A stretch of DNA of 64,000 nucleotides from Marinomonas ushuaiensis DSM 15871 (GTDB taxonomy: Bacteria > Pseudomonadota > Gammaproteobacteria > Pseudomonadales > Marinomonadaceae): assembly GCF_000521805.1 (NCBI RefSeq), contig NZ_JAMB01000010.1, positions 1 to 64,000 on the forward strand. Direction: 5' to 3'. The position numbers and the translations under genes are program-made. The notes beneath the pieces are model-generated. The model was not told the DNA's origin. It was given only the letters and a program-made list of their open reading frames with translations, and made no database searches. Shown one piece after another: positions 35,967 to 45,273 of the stretch (position 1 is its first letter; each line of letters begins with the position of its first letter).

Positions 35967-36485
35967 GTGATTGATGCAGACGGATACAGACCGAATGTGG
36001 GCATCATACTGATGAATGAGCGTGGACAACTTCTCTGGGCAAGACGTGTTGGGCAAAATGCATGGCAGTTCCCCCAAGGCGGTATTAAATCCGATGAGAC
36101 ACCTGAAGAAGCACTCTTTCGAGAACTTAAAGAAGAAGTAGGGCTTGATCCTCATCAGGTTGAAATTATAGGTAAAACCCGAGGTTGGCTGCGTTATCGT
36201 CTTCCTAAACGCATGTTAAGACACAACAGTAAACCTTTATGTATTGGGCAAAAGCAGAAGTGGTTTCTTCTGTCTATTCGTTGCCCCGATGCTTCAGTGT
36301 GCGTAGATGGAACAGAATGCCCTGAATTTGATGGTTGGCGTTGGGTAAGTTATTGGTACCCACTTGGTCAAGTTGTTGCGTTCAAAAAAGATGTTTATCG
36401 TCGAGCTTTGAAAGAGCTTATTCCGAGCGCACATCGTCGCTTGGAAAAAGTGGTAAACTCATCGAATAATCAATGTGACGGCTAA
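35967..36485 (+). CDS. rppH: RNA pyrophosphohydrolase RppH
   Basis: 172 residues. [15 protein letters not shown] is the RppH start; Nudix box [20 protein letters not shown]. It converts 5'-triphosphate mRNA ends to monophosphates and so triggers RNase E decay. The start is GTG 35967 with AAGGTGA about 8 bases before it. ptsP follows after 19 bases and is likely co-transcribed. Confidence 0.95.
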   Translation: MIDADGYRPNVGIILMNERGQLLWARRVGQNAWQFPQGGIKSDETPEEALFRELKEEVGLDPHQVEIIGKTRGWLRYRLPKRMLRHNSKPLCIGQKQKWFLLSIRCPDASVCVDGTECPEFDGWRWVSYWYPLGQVVAFKKDVYRRALKELIPSAHRRLEKVVNSSNNQCDG

Positions 36486-36504
36486 TTAAGACAATAGGAG
36501 AGCT

Positions 36505-38790
36505 ATGCTAAATTTGCTAAGGCGAATTACACAAGAAGTTACTGCGGCGGAATCTTTACCGGCGGCGTTGGATATTATTGTCCGACGTGTCCGTAGGTCT
36601 ATGCGCGCAGAAGTGTGTTCGATTTACTTGGTAGATGGCTCCACATCCGAATATGTTTTGATGGCAACTCGTGGCTTAAATGCGGATGTTGCCGGAACAG
36701 TTAGTCTAAAGTCTGACGAAGGTTTGGTGAGTTTGGTCGGACGAAGAGCCGAACCTGTTAACTTAGAAGACGCTCACATTCACCCTTCGTTCCATTATTT
36801 ACAAGGTACAGGAGAAGAGCGCTACCGTTCTTTTCTTGGTGTTCCTATTATTCATCATCGTCAAGTCTTGGGCGTGTTGGTTGTTCAGCATGAAGACAAA
36901 CGTCGTTTTGATGAAGGGGAGGAAGCCTTTCTTATTACTCTGTCGGCTCAATTAGCAGGTGTTATTGCTCACGCTGAAGCGACAGGAGCCATTGCGAACC
37001 TTAATGCTAATACAGCGCCGAAAGGTTTCGACTTTCGTTACAAAGGCGTTCCAGGAAGCTCTGGCGTAGCGATTGGTCGTGGTGTGGTGGTTTTTCCTCC
37101 TGCTGATCTAGATGTTATTCCAGATCGACGTACTACTGATTTTGACGAAGAGATTCAAGATTTCTATCAAGCACTTGAGGCTGTAAGGCAAGACATTCGA
37201 CGTGCGAGTAATCGAATCAGCCAACATCTTTCTGCAGATGAAAAAGCGCTGTTCGATGTATATTTGAAAATATTGGATGACAATTCTATTGCTGGGGAAG
37301 TTGTCAAAAAGATCAAAGAAGGTAATTGGGCGCAGGGCGCATTACGCCACGTTATTTTGGCTCATATTGGCCAGTTTAACCGTATGGATGACCCGTACTT
37401 ACGGGAACGAGCTTCGGATCTTCGCGATCTTGGACGTCGCATCCTTTCTCATCTCCAAGAAAAAGCGCCGAATATTGTTGAAAGATTCAGCGAGCCATCG
37501 ATTATTGTTGGTGAAGAGCTTACTGCGTCTATGTTGGGCGAAATACCAATCGACAAAATTAAAGGTCTTGTATCTGTCATGGGCTCGGGTAACTCTCATG
37601 TGGCTATTTTGGCACGTGCGATGGGTATACCGACTGTCATGGGCGCGCTTGATTTACCTTATGCTCAATTAGATAAAGTCGATCTGATTGTTGATGGTTA
37701 TTTGGGAAAAATTTATACCTATCCTTCTGAAGCATTAATCGAAAATTATCAGCAAATCGTTGATGAAGAGCGTTTGTTAGAAGAAGAGTATGAGACGCTC
37801 AAAGATTTGCCTTGTGAAACACTAGACGGTTATCGTTTGGCTTTGTATGTAAATACAGGGTTAACGGCTGATGTGGCGAGATCTCTGGATCGTGGCGCAG
37901 AAGGGATTGGGCTTTACCGAACTGAAGTACCTTTCATGGTACGAGATCGTTTTCCTACTGAAGCAGAACAAGTTGTTATTTATCGTCAGCAGTTAGAAGG
38001 CTTTGCTCCAGCACCGGTAACGGTTCGAACCTTAGATATTGGTGGTGATAAGGCGTTATCTTATTTTCCAATAAACGAAGCAAACCCATTTTTAGGCTGG
38101 CGTGGTATCCGAGTAACATTGGATCATTTGGAAATTTTTATGGCGCAAATTCGAGCCATGATTAAAGCCAGTGCAGACCTACATAATTTAAAAATCATGC
38201 TTCCCATGATTTCCAATGTTGCTGAAGTGGAAGAAGCATTAGCTTTGATTCGTCGAGGCTACGCTGAAATAAAAGAAGAAGGTTATAACGTCAAAATGCC
38301 TAAAGTGGGCGTGATGATAGAAATTCCGGCCGCAGTTTATCAAGTTAAAGAATTGTCTGAATTGGTTGATTTTTTGTCTGTTGGTAGTAATGACCTGACA
38401 CAGTATTTATTAGCAGTAGATCGAAATAATCCGCGTGTCGCAGATCTTTATAATTCTTTTCATCCTTCTGTTCTGCGTGCTTTATTTAGCATTGTCGACC
38501 AAGTAAGAGGCGAGGGTGTTGGCCTGAGCGTTTGTGGTGAAATGGCAGGTGATCCCATGGGCGCTATTTTATTGATGGCCATGGGGTACGATGTATTATC
38601 TATGAGCTCGACGAGCCTGCCTAAAGTGAAAGCTGTCATACGAAATATTTCCATGGCACAAGCACAATATATGTTAAACGAAGTCATGAAACTATCTCAT
38701 GCAGAAGCGGTCACACAGACCATGACACGGCTTATGCGTGAAGCGAATATCGAGCGCTTGATTCGTCCTGCCAAAACAAACGAAAACTAA
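36505..38790 (+). CDS. ptsP: Phosphoenolpyruvate-protein phosphotransferase PtsP (EI-Ntr)
   Basis: 761 residues: GAF domain (about 1-160) then the full enzyme I core, with the phosphohistidine in GSGNSHVAILARAMGIP (His near residue 365), EGIGLYRTEVPFM, the PEP-binding TLDIGGDK and the C-terminal GSNDLTQYLLAVDR and SVCGEMAGDP. It phosphorylates NPr using PEP in the nitrogen PTS and senses glutamine/alpha-ketoglutarate through GAF. The rppH-ptsP-lgt order is conserved. Confidence 0.96.
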   Translation: MLNLLRRITQEVTAAESLPAALDIIVRRVRRSMRAEVCSIYLVDGSTSEYVLMATRGLNADVAGTVSLKSDEGLVSLVGRRAEPVNLEDAHIHPSFHYLQGTGEERYRSFLGVPIIHHRQVLGVLVVQHEDKRRFDEGEEAFLITLSAQLAGVIAHAEATGAIANLNANTAPKGFDFRYKGVPGSSGVAIGRGVVVFPPADLDVIPDRRTTDFDEEIQDFYQALEAVRQDIRRASNRISQHLSADEKALFDVYLKILDDNSIAGEVVKKIKEGNWAQGALRHVILAHIGQFNRMDDPYLRERASDLRDLGRRILSHLQEKAPNIVERFSEPSIIVGEELTASMLGEIPIDKIKGLVSVMGSGNSHVAILARAMGIPTVMGALDLPYAQLDKVDLIVDGYLGKIYTYPSEALIENYQQIVDEERLLEEEYETLKDLPCETLDGYRLALYVNTGLTADVARSLDRGAEGIGLYRTEVPFMVRDRFPTEAEQVVIYRQQLEGFAPAPVTVRTLDIGGDKALSYFPINEANPFLGWRGIRVTLDHLEIFMAQIRAMIKASADLHNLKIMLPMISNVAEVEEALALIRRGYAEIKEEGYNVKMPKVGVMIEIPAAVYQVKELSELVDFLSVGSNDLTQYLLAVDRNNPRVADLYNSFHPSVLRALFSIVDQVRGEGVGLSVCGEMAGDPMGAILLMAMGYDVLSMSSTSLPKVKAVIRNISMAQAQYMLNEVMKLSHAEAVTQTMTRLMREANIERLIRPAKTNEN

Positions 38791-38819
38791 TGTCTATTTC
38801 TGAGGTTCGCTTTTAAATT

Positions 38820-39617
38820 ATGATTTCTTATCCAGCAGTTGATCCTATTGCTATATCTATAGGGCCGATTTCGGTGCATTGGTATGGCATCATGTATTTA
38901 ATCGGTTTTGCGAGTGCCTATGTACTTGGTATGTATCGAGCGAAACGATCCAATGGTCTTTGGGCACCGGATATGGTCAGTGATGCTATTTTTTATGGTG
39001 CACTGGGCGTTATATTGGGTGGACGAATTGGTTATATTCTTTTTTATCAATTTCCTGCTTTTGTTGATAATCCTCTTGTTATGGTTCGTATTTGGGAAGG
39101 AGGAATGTCTTTCCATGGTGGTTTGCTTGGTGTTATCGCTGCCATGTATTTCTTTGCTCGCCGCTATAACAAACACCTTGTTGATGTTACTGACTTCCTT
39201 GCGCCTTTCATTCCTATTGGATTGGGTGCAGGTCGCATAGGAAATTTTATTGGTAGTGAACTATGGGGTAAACCAAGTGATGTGTCTTGGGCTATGGTTT
39301 TTCCAAATGATCCATTGCAGCTGGCTCGTCACCCTTCTCAGCTTTATCAGTTTGCTTTAGAAGGCGTTGCGCTGTTTTGTATTCTTTGGTTATTCTCGCA
39401 AAAGTCCAAACCACGCTATTGTGTTTCTGGCATGTTTTTACTTTTCTATGGACTGTTTAGAATCTTAGTTGAATTTGTAAGAGAGCCAGATGCTCAAATC
39501 GGTTACTTAGCATTTAACTGGGTGACGCAAGGGCAAGTCTTATCACTTCCTATGGTTGTTGGTGGCATTGCATTAATTATTGCTGGTTTCAAATTTAAGA
39601 AGTTTCCACAAAACTAG
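38820..39617 (+). CDS. lgt: Prolipoprotein diacylglyceryl transferase
   Basis: 265 residues, seven transmembrane helices. Conserved HWYGIMYLIGF, MSFHGGLLGV and the signature GRIGNFIGSELWGKP. It attaches diacylglycerol to the lipobox Cys, the first lipoprotein-maturation step (substrates here include FlgP). 29 bases after ptsP, so probably in the same transcript. Confidence 0.97.
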   Translation: MISYPAVDPIAISIGPISVHWYGIMYLIGFASAYVLGMYRAKRSNGLWAPDMVSDAIFYGALGVILGGRIGYILFYQFPAFVDNPLVMVRIWEGGMSFHGGLLGVIAAMYFFARRYNKHLVDVTDFLAPFIPIGLGAGRIGNFIGSELWGKPSDVSWAMVFPNDPLQLARHPSQLYQFALEGVALFCILWLFSQKSKPRYCVSGMFLLFYGLFRILVEFVREPDAQIGYLAFNWVTQGQVLSLPMVVGGIALIIAGFKFKKFPQN

Positions 39618-39975
39618 AATGTTGAAGTGACAACTTTGTGGCACTAAAAAGGCCAGAGACCTAGTTGGTTTTTTATTCCATAGAAGCAGTATTTGGTTAT
39701 AATCTCACCATCTTATTTGCAATTCTAAAGAATGGCTATTATTTAGTTATCTTGAAAAGAGGTTATAGAATGAACAATAAGAGCTCTAGAGTTGCAAAAA
39801 ACAACAGAAGATTCATATAATTGTATTGAGTTTTTCAATTTTCATAAGCAATAACGACCTTATTTCGTCAATTAAAATGCGATTTGATTGGTACGTCTAC
39901 ATTTCACCACGAATCAATTTTTCACAATCAATTTTCGCTATTAAATGAAACTTTAAGGTTATTAAGGGGATATTA
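39618..39975. other. Intergenic region with a promoter-like box and a 16-codon ORF
   Basis: 358 bases between lgt and an unknown gene. A perfect TATAAT lies at 39698-39703 without a good -35 partner. A short ORF with a strong Shine-Dalgarno is at 39770-39820 (listed separately). I see no terminator clearly belonging to lgt. Confidence 0.5.
39770..39820 (+). CDS. Candidate 16-aa basic micropeptide
   Basis: ATG 39770 follows AAAGAGG (39757-39762 region) at good spacing and opens MNNKSSRVAKNNRRFI before TAA. It is basic (R, K) and too short for homology. It could be a leader peptide for the gene at 39976, or chance. Confidence 0.25.
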   Translation: MNNKSSRVAKNNRRFI

Positions 39976-40617
39976 ATGAATATATGGAATTGGCTTCTAA
40001 GCAAATTAGTGAAAAAGCCTGCAACAGAATCACCTGAAGAAATTAAAAATGACGTTGTTTCTGAAAATGAAGAGCCTGTTGTAAAGTCGGAAGAGCTTGT
40101 TGTTCCAGCGACTACAGAACCAAAAACATCAAAAGAACCGACAGTTAAAGCCTCGGAAACTGAAATATTACAAGATAAAGAACCAGTCGCTCCAACTGAA
40201 GCAGAGTTACTTGAAGGCTATAAAAAAGCAATGCAATTGAAGAAGGAAGGAAAGGTTTTGGCAGCAGAAAAACTGTTGATGAAATCATGTGTTCCTGCTT
40301 CGGTATACAAAGGTCATTACAAAGAGCTATTTAAGATTTGGCGTCAATATAATCGTGACGATTTGAAGGCTAAAAAATATCGTAAAGTCTCAGATCGTGT
40401 TCAAAAAATGCTTAAGTTAGACGATGAGATGATTGCTGAGATGTTGCGCTATTGGGGAACAGAGCAAAAGAAAAATCTTCCAGAAGATTACTTTGATTCA
40501 GATCGAAACCTACTTATTAGTGATGCGAAAGCGTTAAGAGTAGCGGCAGAAGCATTGCAAGAGAATAAAAACGTAGAGCTGGCTGATAGCCTTATGGAAA
40601 AGTTCTCTAAGAAATGA
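39976..40617 (+). CDS. Unknown charged protein with disordered N-terminal linker
   Basis: 213 residues, family not recognised. Residues 1-15 (MNIWNWLLSKLVKKP) could form an amphipathic helix. Residues 16-75 are Glu/Pro/Thr/Val-rich and probably disordered. Residues 75-213 are helical and charged, with YKKAMQLKKEGKVLAAEKLL recalling a tetratricopeptide-like helix pair. No signal peptide. AAGGGG (39962-39967) gives a good start. A strong terminator follows. Single-gene unit. Confidence 0.6.
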   Translation: MNIWNWLLSKLVKKPATESPEEIKNDVVSENEEPVVKSEELVVPATTEPKTSKEPTVKASETEILQDKEPVAPTEAELLEGYKKAMQLKKEGKVLAAEKLLMKSCVPASVYKGHYKELFKIWRQYNRDDLKAKKYRKVSDRVQKMLKLDDEMIAEMLRYWGTEQKKNLPEDYFDSDRNLLISDAKALRVAAEALQENKNVELADSLMEKFSKK

Positions 40618-40636
40618 ATTAATCTTTACGGTTGAG

Positions 40637-40673
40637 AAAAGGCACCAACAAGATGACTTGTTGGTGCCTTTTT
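40637..40673. terminator. Strong bidirectional terminator
   Basis: AAAAGGCACCAACAAG (40637-40652), loop ATGA, CTTGTTGGTGCCTTTTT: a 16-base perfect stem between the unknown gene and the convergent Lrp-type regulator. Confidence 0.95.
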
Positions 40674-40694
40674 GTTTGATTTCGTAGTGTGAGC

Positions 40695-41183
40695 TCAAGT
40701 CTTGGGTGTGTTGTAAATAGATGATAAACCACCTTGCGAAAGGTCGAACTTTGTACAGTGTAAGCTGAGTAATGTTGTGAATTTTTTCATACAAGGCTGG
40801 GCGTAAATGACTCGCTGGCAAAACTCTTCGTATTCAAAAATATCCGTTACATTCACAATTAATACAAAATCCACTTCTCCCGTTACCTTATAGCATTGCT
40901 TTACTTCAGGCGACTGATTGACCGCTTCAATAAATAGATTGGCAATGGCAAGGTCATCTGTGGTCATTTTTACTTCTACAACCATGTTTAAACGTCGGCC
41001 AATGGCTTTCGAAGAAACAATTGCAACAACGCGTTCTATAATGCCTTCTGCTTTTAGTTTGTGCACACGCTTTAAACATGCAGGAGCTGACAAACCGACT
41101 TTGTCGGCTAATGCTAAATTCGTTTGATCCGCGTTTTGCTGCAGCTCTTTTAGAATACGAATATCTATTGGATGTAGTTTCAT
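40695..41183 (-). CDS. Lrp/AsnC-family transcription regulator
   Basis: 162 residues. N-terminal winged helix (DIRILKELQQNADQTNLALADKVGLSAPACLKRVHKL) and C-terminal RAM/AsnC ligand domain (VKQCYKVTGEVDFVLIVNV). Amino-acid-responsive regulators of this group often control a divergent neighbour; here that is the Gate-domain membrane protein 129 bases away, with a dyad between them. The ligand is unknown. Confidence 0.9.
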   Translation of the reverse strand: MKLHPIDIRILKELQQNADQTNLALADKVGLSAPACLKRVHKLKAEGIIERVVAIVSSKAIGRRLNMVVEVKMTTDDLAIANLFIEAVNQSPEVKQCYKVTGEVDFVLIVNVTDIFEYEEFCQRVIYAQPCMKKFTTLLSLHCTKFDLSQGGLSSIYNTPKT

Positions 41184-41190
41184 TAATTAT

Positions 41191-41217
41191 ATTTCTTAAA
41201 ATTAAGGTATAAGAAAT
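41191..41217. promoter_or_regulatory. Candidate operator dyad, Lrp regulator / membrane protein
   Basis: ATTTCTTA (41191-41198) and TAAGAAAT (41210-41217) form a perfect inverted repeat with 11-base spacing, directly before the regulator gene and in front of the divergent membrane gene. A likely site for the adjacent Lrp-type protein. Confidence 0.4.
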
Positions 41218-41312
41218 TATAGTTTCTCAAATCGTGAATATAAAGCATTAATTATTTTGTATCTTGCTAATCTAATTCTTCTTTAATTACATTATCATTC
41301 ATAGGCAATCAG

Positions 41313-42347
41313 ATGATTCGTTACCTTCATAGCAAAATTAACCATATTGCAGATGCTCTCTTTTATCAGTGTGAGAAAACTGCGATAGGGCGTTGGGTGT
41401 TTGACGTACTAGGTATATTTTGGAGCTTGGTAAAAATTATGGTGCCAATTTTGCTGGTAGTAAGAATCATTGAGCTATTGGGTTGGATAAGTATTTTAGG
41501 TGAATCGATTAGCCCTATTATGGTTTGGTTCGGGTTGCCGGGAGAAATGGGTTTAGTTTGGGTGACTGCTATGAGCAGTAATTTATATGCAGGGATGGCT
41601 ATTTTTTATCAATTAGGTGGTGCTGAGCAACTAACGATTGCTCAGGTTAGCGTATTGTGCACCATGATGCTGGTTTCTCATGGTTTACCTATAGAAGCTG
41701 CGATCGCAAAAGCAGTAGGGTCAAAACTCAGGTTTACTTTGGTGTTGCGTATAGGTGGAGCTATGTTGTTTGGTTTTTTATTGCATCATAGCTACAGTGC
41801 GCTCGATGTACTACAAACACCCATTAATACTCTGTGGAAGCCAGATAGTCACGAATCAAATTGGGTGAGTTGGTTGGTGATGCAAGGCCAAACATTCATT
41901 GCTGCATTGATTATTATTGCTATATTAACGCTTATTATTCGCATATTAAATTATCTTGGTATTGAAAAAATTATTCATATTTTATTGTCACCTTTATTGC
42001 GTTTACTTGGAATTGGTACGAAGGCATCAAACATTGTTGTTATTGGACTTACGTTAGGCTTGTCATTTGGTGGCAGCATCTTGATTCGTGAATCCAAGAC
42101 GGGCCATATTGATAACAAAGATATCTTTTTAACCATGGCATTTTTAGGTCTATCTCACAGTTTGATTGAAGATACTTTGTTAATGCTGCTTATGGGCGCG
42201 GATTTATTTACGGTTTTATGGCTAAGACTTACCTTTGGTATCATTGCTATCGCTTTGTTAGCCCGCCTTATGAATCGACTTTCGGAGAAACAATACGCTT
42301 GGTTTTATCGAAACTCAAATAGTGCTGTATCAAGGCCTAGTGAGTAG
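41313..42347 (+). CDS. Gate (nucleoside-recognition) domain membrane protein
   Basis: 344 residues with about eight to nine transmembrane helices. Two Gate-type segments are visible (around GLPGEMGLVWVTAMSSNLYAGMAIFYQ and LTLGLSFGGSILIRESKTG). The family includes SpmA/SpmB and nucleoside-recognition proteins, transport-like but mostly uncharacterised. Divergent from an Lrp-type regulator, which suggests an amino-acid-related transport role; this is inference only. Confidence 0.7.
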   Translation: MIRYLHSKINHIADALFYQCEKTAIGRWVFDVLGIFWSLVKIMVPILLVVRIIELLGWISILGESISPIMVWFGLPGEMGLVWVTAMSSNLYAGMAIFYQLGGAEQLTIAQVSVLCTMMLVSHGLPIEAAIAKAVGSKLRFTLVLRIGGAMLFGFLLHHSYSALDVLQTPINTLWKPDSHESNWVSWLVMQGQTFIAALIIIAILTLIIRILNYLGIEKIIHILLSPLLRLLGIGTKASNIVVIGLTLGLSFGGSILIRESKTGHIDNKDIFLTMAFLGLSHSLIEDTLLMLLMGADLFTVLWLRLTFGIIAIALLARLMNRLSEKQYAWFYRNSNSAVSRPSE

Positions 42348-42370
42348 TAATAAAGATCCTAATACAAATA

Positions 42371-42421
42371 AAAAGCGGCAAGCTTAATCTTAGATTTCAA
42401 GAATAGCTCGCCGCTTTGGGT
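42371..42421. terminator. Terminator between the Gate protein and thyA
   Basis: AAAGCGGC (42372-42379) pairs with GCCGCTTT (42410-42417); AGCT on both inner sides extends the stem. It lies between convergent genes. Confidence 0.75.
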
Positions 42422-42447
42422 TTTATTTATTTCTGTTTAAGTTGTTA

Positions 42448-43302
42448 CTACACCGAAAAAGGGTAAGAAATGGCTTCATGGAATTGATAATCCTCGACTT
42501 CGAAATCGTCCATTGTGACCCAAGTTTCGATGTCTTTTAGCGTTTTTATTTCAGGGTTTATTTTGAGTTTAGGCAGAGGGTAGGGCTCACGCTTAAGTTG
42601 AACGTCACGCATCAGTTCTAGTTGGTCTTCGTAAATGTGAGCATTTACTATCTTATGGAAAGCTTGACCCGGTTTCTTTCCTGTAATTTGCGCAACGATA
42701 GCAAGTAGTACGTAAACTTGAACCATGTTGAAGTTTAGTCCTAAGGGGACGTCACAGCTTCGCTGGGTGCTATTAAGGTAAAGCGTATTGCCAAGCAATG
42801 AGAAGTGATGGCTGTACATGCAAGGGCGTAAGCACGCCATGTGGAAAGCTCCTGGGTGATAATATGTGAGGATTTCCCCACGGTTATCCACACCACGGGT
42901 TAAATCGTCGATGATTTGCTTTAATAAATCGATTTTTCCACTGTTGTCTGCGGTTGGAAAGTTACGACCAAGAGCGCCATAACAAAGACCCATATCGTCT
43001 TTGCCTTTACGAAACGAGTTGTTTAGCCAAACATCGTTTAAGTTGGCGTTGGCATCCCATGTTTTTGTACCCAGTGCACGAAAATCCGCCGCGTTATCAT
43101 AACCTCTTAAATAACCAATGATTTCAGCAATAGCAGATTTAAAGTAACTTTTACGTGTCGTTACAAGAGGGAATTCACCTTTACCGACATCGTAAGTAAG
43201 ATCAGCATTGATAACCGTTAAGCAGCGCTTACCTGTGCGTTCGTTTTCTACCCATTCGCCTTCATTGACGATGCGATGGCATAAGTCTAAATATTGTTTC
43301 AT
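42448..43302 (-). CDS. thyA: Thymidylate synthase ThyA
   Basis: 284 residues from ATG 43302 ([17 protein letters not shown]); the 27-codon open extension upstream overlaps the folA-facing intergenic region and has no family match. Active-site Cys lies in the [12 protein letters not shown] segment; [12 protein letters not shown] binds dUMP. It methylates dUMP using methylene-THF and yields dihydrofolate. Divergent from folA, which reduces that product. Confidence 0.95.
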   Translation of the reverse strand: MKQYLDLCHRIVNEGEWVENERTGKRCLTVINADLTYDVGKGEFPLVTTRKSYFKSAIAEIIGYLRGYDNAADFRALGTKTWDANANLNDVWLNNSFRKGKDDMGLCYGALGRNFPTADNSGKIDLLKQIIDDLTRGVDNRGEILTYYHPGAFHMACLRPCMYSHHFSLLGNTLYLNSTQRSCDVPLGLNFNMVQVYVLLAIVAQITGKKPGQAFHKIVNAHIYEDQLELMRDVQLKREPYPLPKLKINPEIKTLKDIETWVTMDDFEVEDYQFHEAISYPFSV

Positions 43303-43419
43303 GTGATGCCTTTTCTGAGTGCGAATGTAGAAGATCGAGCAAATGCAATCTGACTCGCGATAGGTATAATAAAATGATTCCAACTATACCAGAATTGAAA
43401 CTCGAAATAAGGCCTTTAT

Positions 43420-43929
43420 ATGCTGTCACTTATTGTCGCTATGTCTACTAACCGAACTATCGGTATCAATAACTCGTTGCCTTGGCACTTGCCGAATGAT
43501 TTAAAATATTTCAAGCAAGCGACCATGGGGAAGCCTATTGTGATGGGGCGCAAAACATTTGAGTCCATTGGTAAACCATTACCTGGTCGTCGTAATATTG
43601 TGATCAGCCGAGACGCCTCTTATCAAGCAGAAGGTATTGATGTGGTGACATCGCTAGAGGACGCTATTTCACTTGGCGAAGATATTTGTCTGGTGAATGG
43701 TCAAGAAGAAGTCATGGTCATTGGCGGCGCACAAATTTATGAATTAGCACTTGAGCGAGCGGATCGTTTGTATATTACCCATGTAGATGCAGATGTAAAA
43801 GGCGATGCATTTTTTCCAGAAGTGGATTGGCCGTCGTTTACATTAATGGGTGAAGAGGCTTTTGCTGCGGAAGGGCCGAATCCTTACGATTACCGTTTTT
43901 CCGTCTATCAAAGAACCAGTGCCGAGTAG
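43420..43929 (+). CDS. folA: Dihydrofolate reductase
   Basis: 169 residues: LIVAMSTNRTIGINNSLPWHLPNDL with the catalytic acidic residue, PIVMGRKTFESIGKPLPGR for NADPH, and VIGGAQIYELAL. It regenerates THF for ThyA, encoded divergently about 120 bases away. Typical chromosomal length. Confidence 0.96.
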   Translation: MLSLIVAMSTNRTIGINNSLPWHLPNDLKYFKQATMGKPIVMGRKTFESIGKPLPGRRNIVISRDASYQAEGIDVVTSLEDAISLGEDICLVNGQEEVMVIGGAQIYELALERADRLYITHVDADVKGDAFFPEVDWPSFTLMGEEAFAAEGPNPYDYRFSVYQRTSAE

Positions 43930-43974
43930 CATTGTTAAAGTAGTATGGAAATCGAAAGGGTAATTTTTTATAAA

Positions 43975-44012
43975 AAAATTAATAACGCCATATAATGTAT
44001 GGCGTTATTAAC
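43975..44012. terminator. Bidirectional terminator between folA and the PAS-GGDEF gene
   Basis: AATAACGCCATA and TATGGCGTTATT form a 12-base perfect stem around a short loop, with an A-run before and T-rich sequence around it. Serves convergent genes. Confidence 0.85.
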
Positions 44013-44022
44013 AAGGTCTTTT

Positions 44023-45246
44023 CTAGTTCACAACGATTTTCTGTTGCTTAGCTTGACCTTCTTCTACGGCTTGGTTTGCACTGAGTGCTAACTCTTCGAT
44101 GGATTCACCGTCTTCTGGGAATGTGGCGATGCCAATACAGAAATCGACTGAATCAGAATTGCCTTCTTTCAGCAATTTTTGTTCATCGTTTGTTGGGTTA
44201 ATAATGTGGTTAAGCAGTGTTTTGGCATCTCTTACGCTAGTGTTGGGTAACAGTAAAAGCAATTTATCGTCTTCTACTCTAGCTAATACATCAGCTTCTC
44301 GAATTTTTTTATAAATGTATCTGGCCGAAGTTTGAATCGCAATATTGCGTTCTTCCATGGGTAATGCCAAGAGTCGACTGTTCGCATCAAGATGTATTTT
44401 TGCCATTGTCAGTGGTGTGTATTGGCGTTTTGCCAGTCCCAATTGTTTTTTGAAGTGAGTAAGAGCCGCGCCTCTGGTTAATAATCCAGTGAGTTCGTCA
44501 AAGGTTGCTTGGTTTCTAAGGTGTTCTTCAAGCGCTTTCTGATGGCTAATATCAACAACAAAACCAATGATTTTTTTGATGTGGCCATCTGCATTTTTAG
44601 TGTAAGTTCTACCTCGTTCTTTTACCCATAGATAAGTCAGGTCGTCCTTTCGTATGCGGTATTCAACTTCATAATAGTCTTGATTGTGGGTAACGTGTTC
44701 GTTGACAAGTGTGTCTAGTTTTTTCACATCATCAGGGTGTACGCGAGCATGCCACTCAGGTGTGGATCGTGGTGTTTGTTCTGGCGAGCAGCCTAACAAT
44801 ATGGCAATGGATTTAGAGCAAGATACGAGATCAGAGTCTGTTTCCCAAATCCAAAGACCTGCAGACGATTCAGTCAAAGCAAATTTGAGTAATGTATTTT
44901 CAGCGGCAGAAAGATCCATATGGTCTGTTTCGTAAACACAAGCCAGTACAGATTCCCCAAGATGCTGTAACTCTAATTGCATATTAATGAGCTTATCACC
45001 AACACGGATCAAGCTTTCGCAGCGGTCAATTTTTCCTGTTCTAATAGTCTCATTGAGGACTTGCCAATTGGCTGATGTCGCGGCATCTTCACAAAGTGTG
45101 TCCCAAGTCGTCGCTGGTGTCGCATTAAATTTTTCAAAAAACGCTTCAAAGTTACGATTGTATGACAGTAGTTTTCCTGTGCTACTTTCTATTATAAAAG
45201 CAGGCGTTGGCATGCGTTTAAAAGCCAATTTAAAAGGTGTGTTCAT
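44023..45246 (-). CDS. PAS protein with degenerate GGDEF domain
   Basis: 407 residues. An N-terminal PAS-like region (10-105) is followed by a PAS/PAC domain (120-235, WIWETDSDL to VVDISHQ) and a GGDEF-type fold (245-400, ATFDELTGLLTRGAAL). The GGDEF site reads EDDKL at 325-329, and the metal Asp region reads KIHLDANSRLL, so cyclase activity is very unlikely. It may act as a GTP- or c-di-GMP-binding receptor or a structural sensor. No membrane segment is seen. Confidence 0.8.
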   Translation of the reverse strand: MNTPFKLAFKRMPTPAFIIESSTGKLLSYNRNFEAFFEKFNATPATTWDTLCEDAATSANWQVLNETIRTGKIDRCESLIRVGDKLINMQLELQHLGESVLACVYETDHMDLSAAENTLLKFALTESSAGLWIWETDSDLVSCSKSIAILLGCSPEQTPRSTPEWHARVHPDDVKKLDTLVNEHVTHNQDYYEVEYRIRKDDLTYLWVKERGRTYTKNADGHIKKIIGFVVDISHQKALEEHLRNQATFDELTGLLTRGAALTHFKKQLGLAKRQYTPLTMAKIHLDANSRLLALPMEERNIAIQTSARYIYKKIREADVLARVEDDKLLLLLPNTSVRDAKTLLNHIINPTNDEQKLLKEGNSDSVDFCIGIATFPEDGESIEELALSANQAVEEGQAKQQKIVVN

Positions 45247-45273
45247 GACGCTCTCCTTATAATAGTGTGTTGA

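Noticed and set aside
43303-43383. Extra 27 codons before thyA
   Set aside because: Thymidylate synthase begins at [12 protein letters not shown]; the extension has no family match and has no Shine-Dalgarno.
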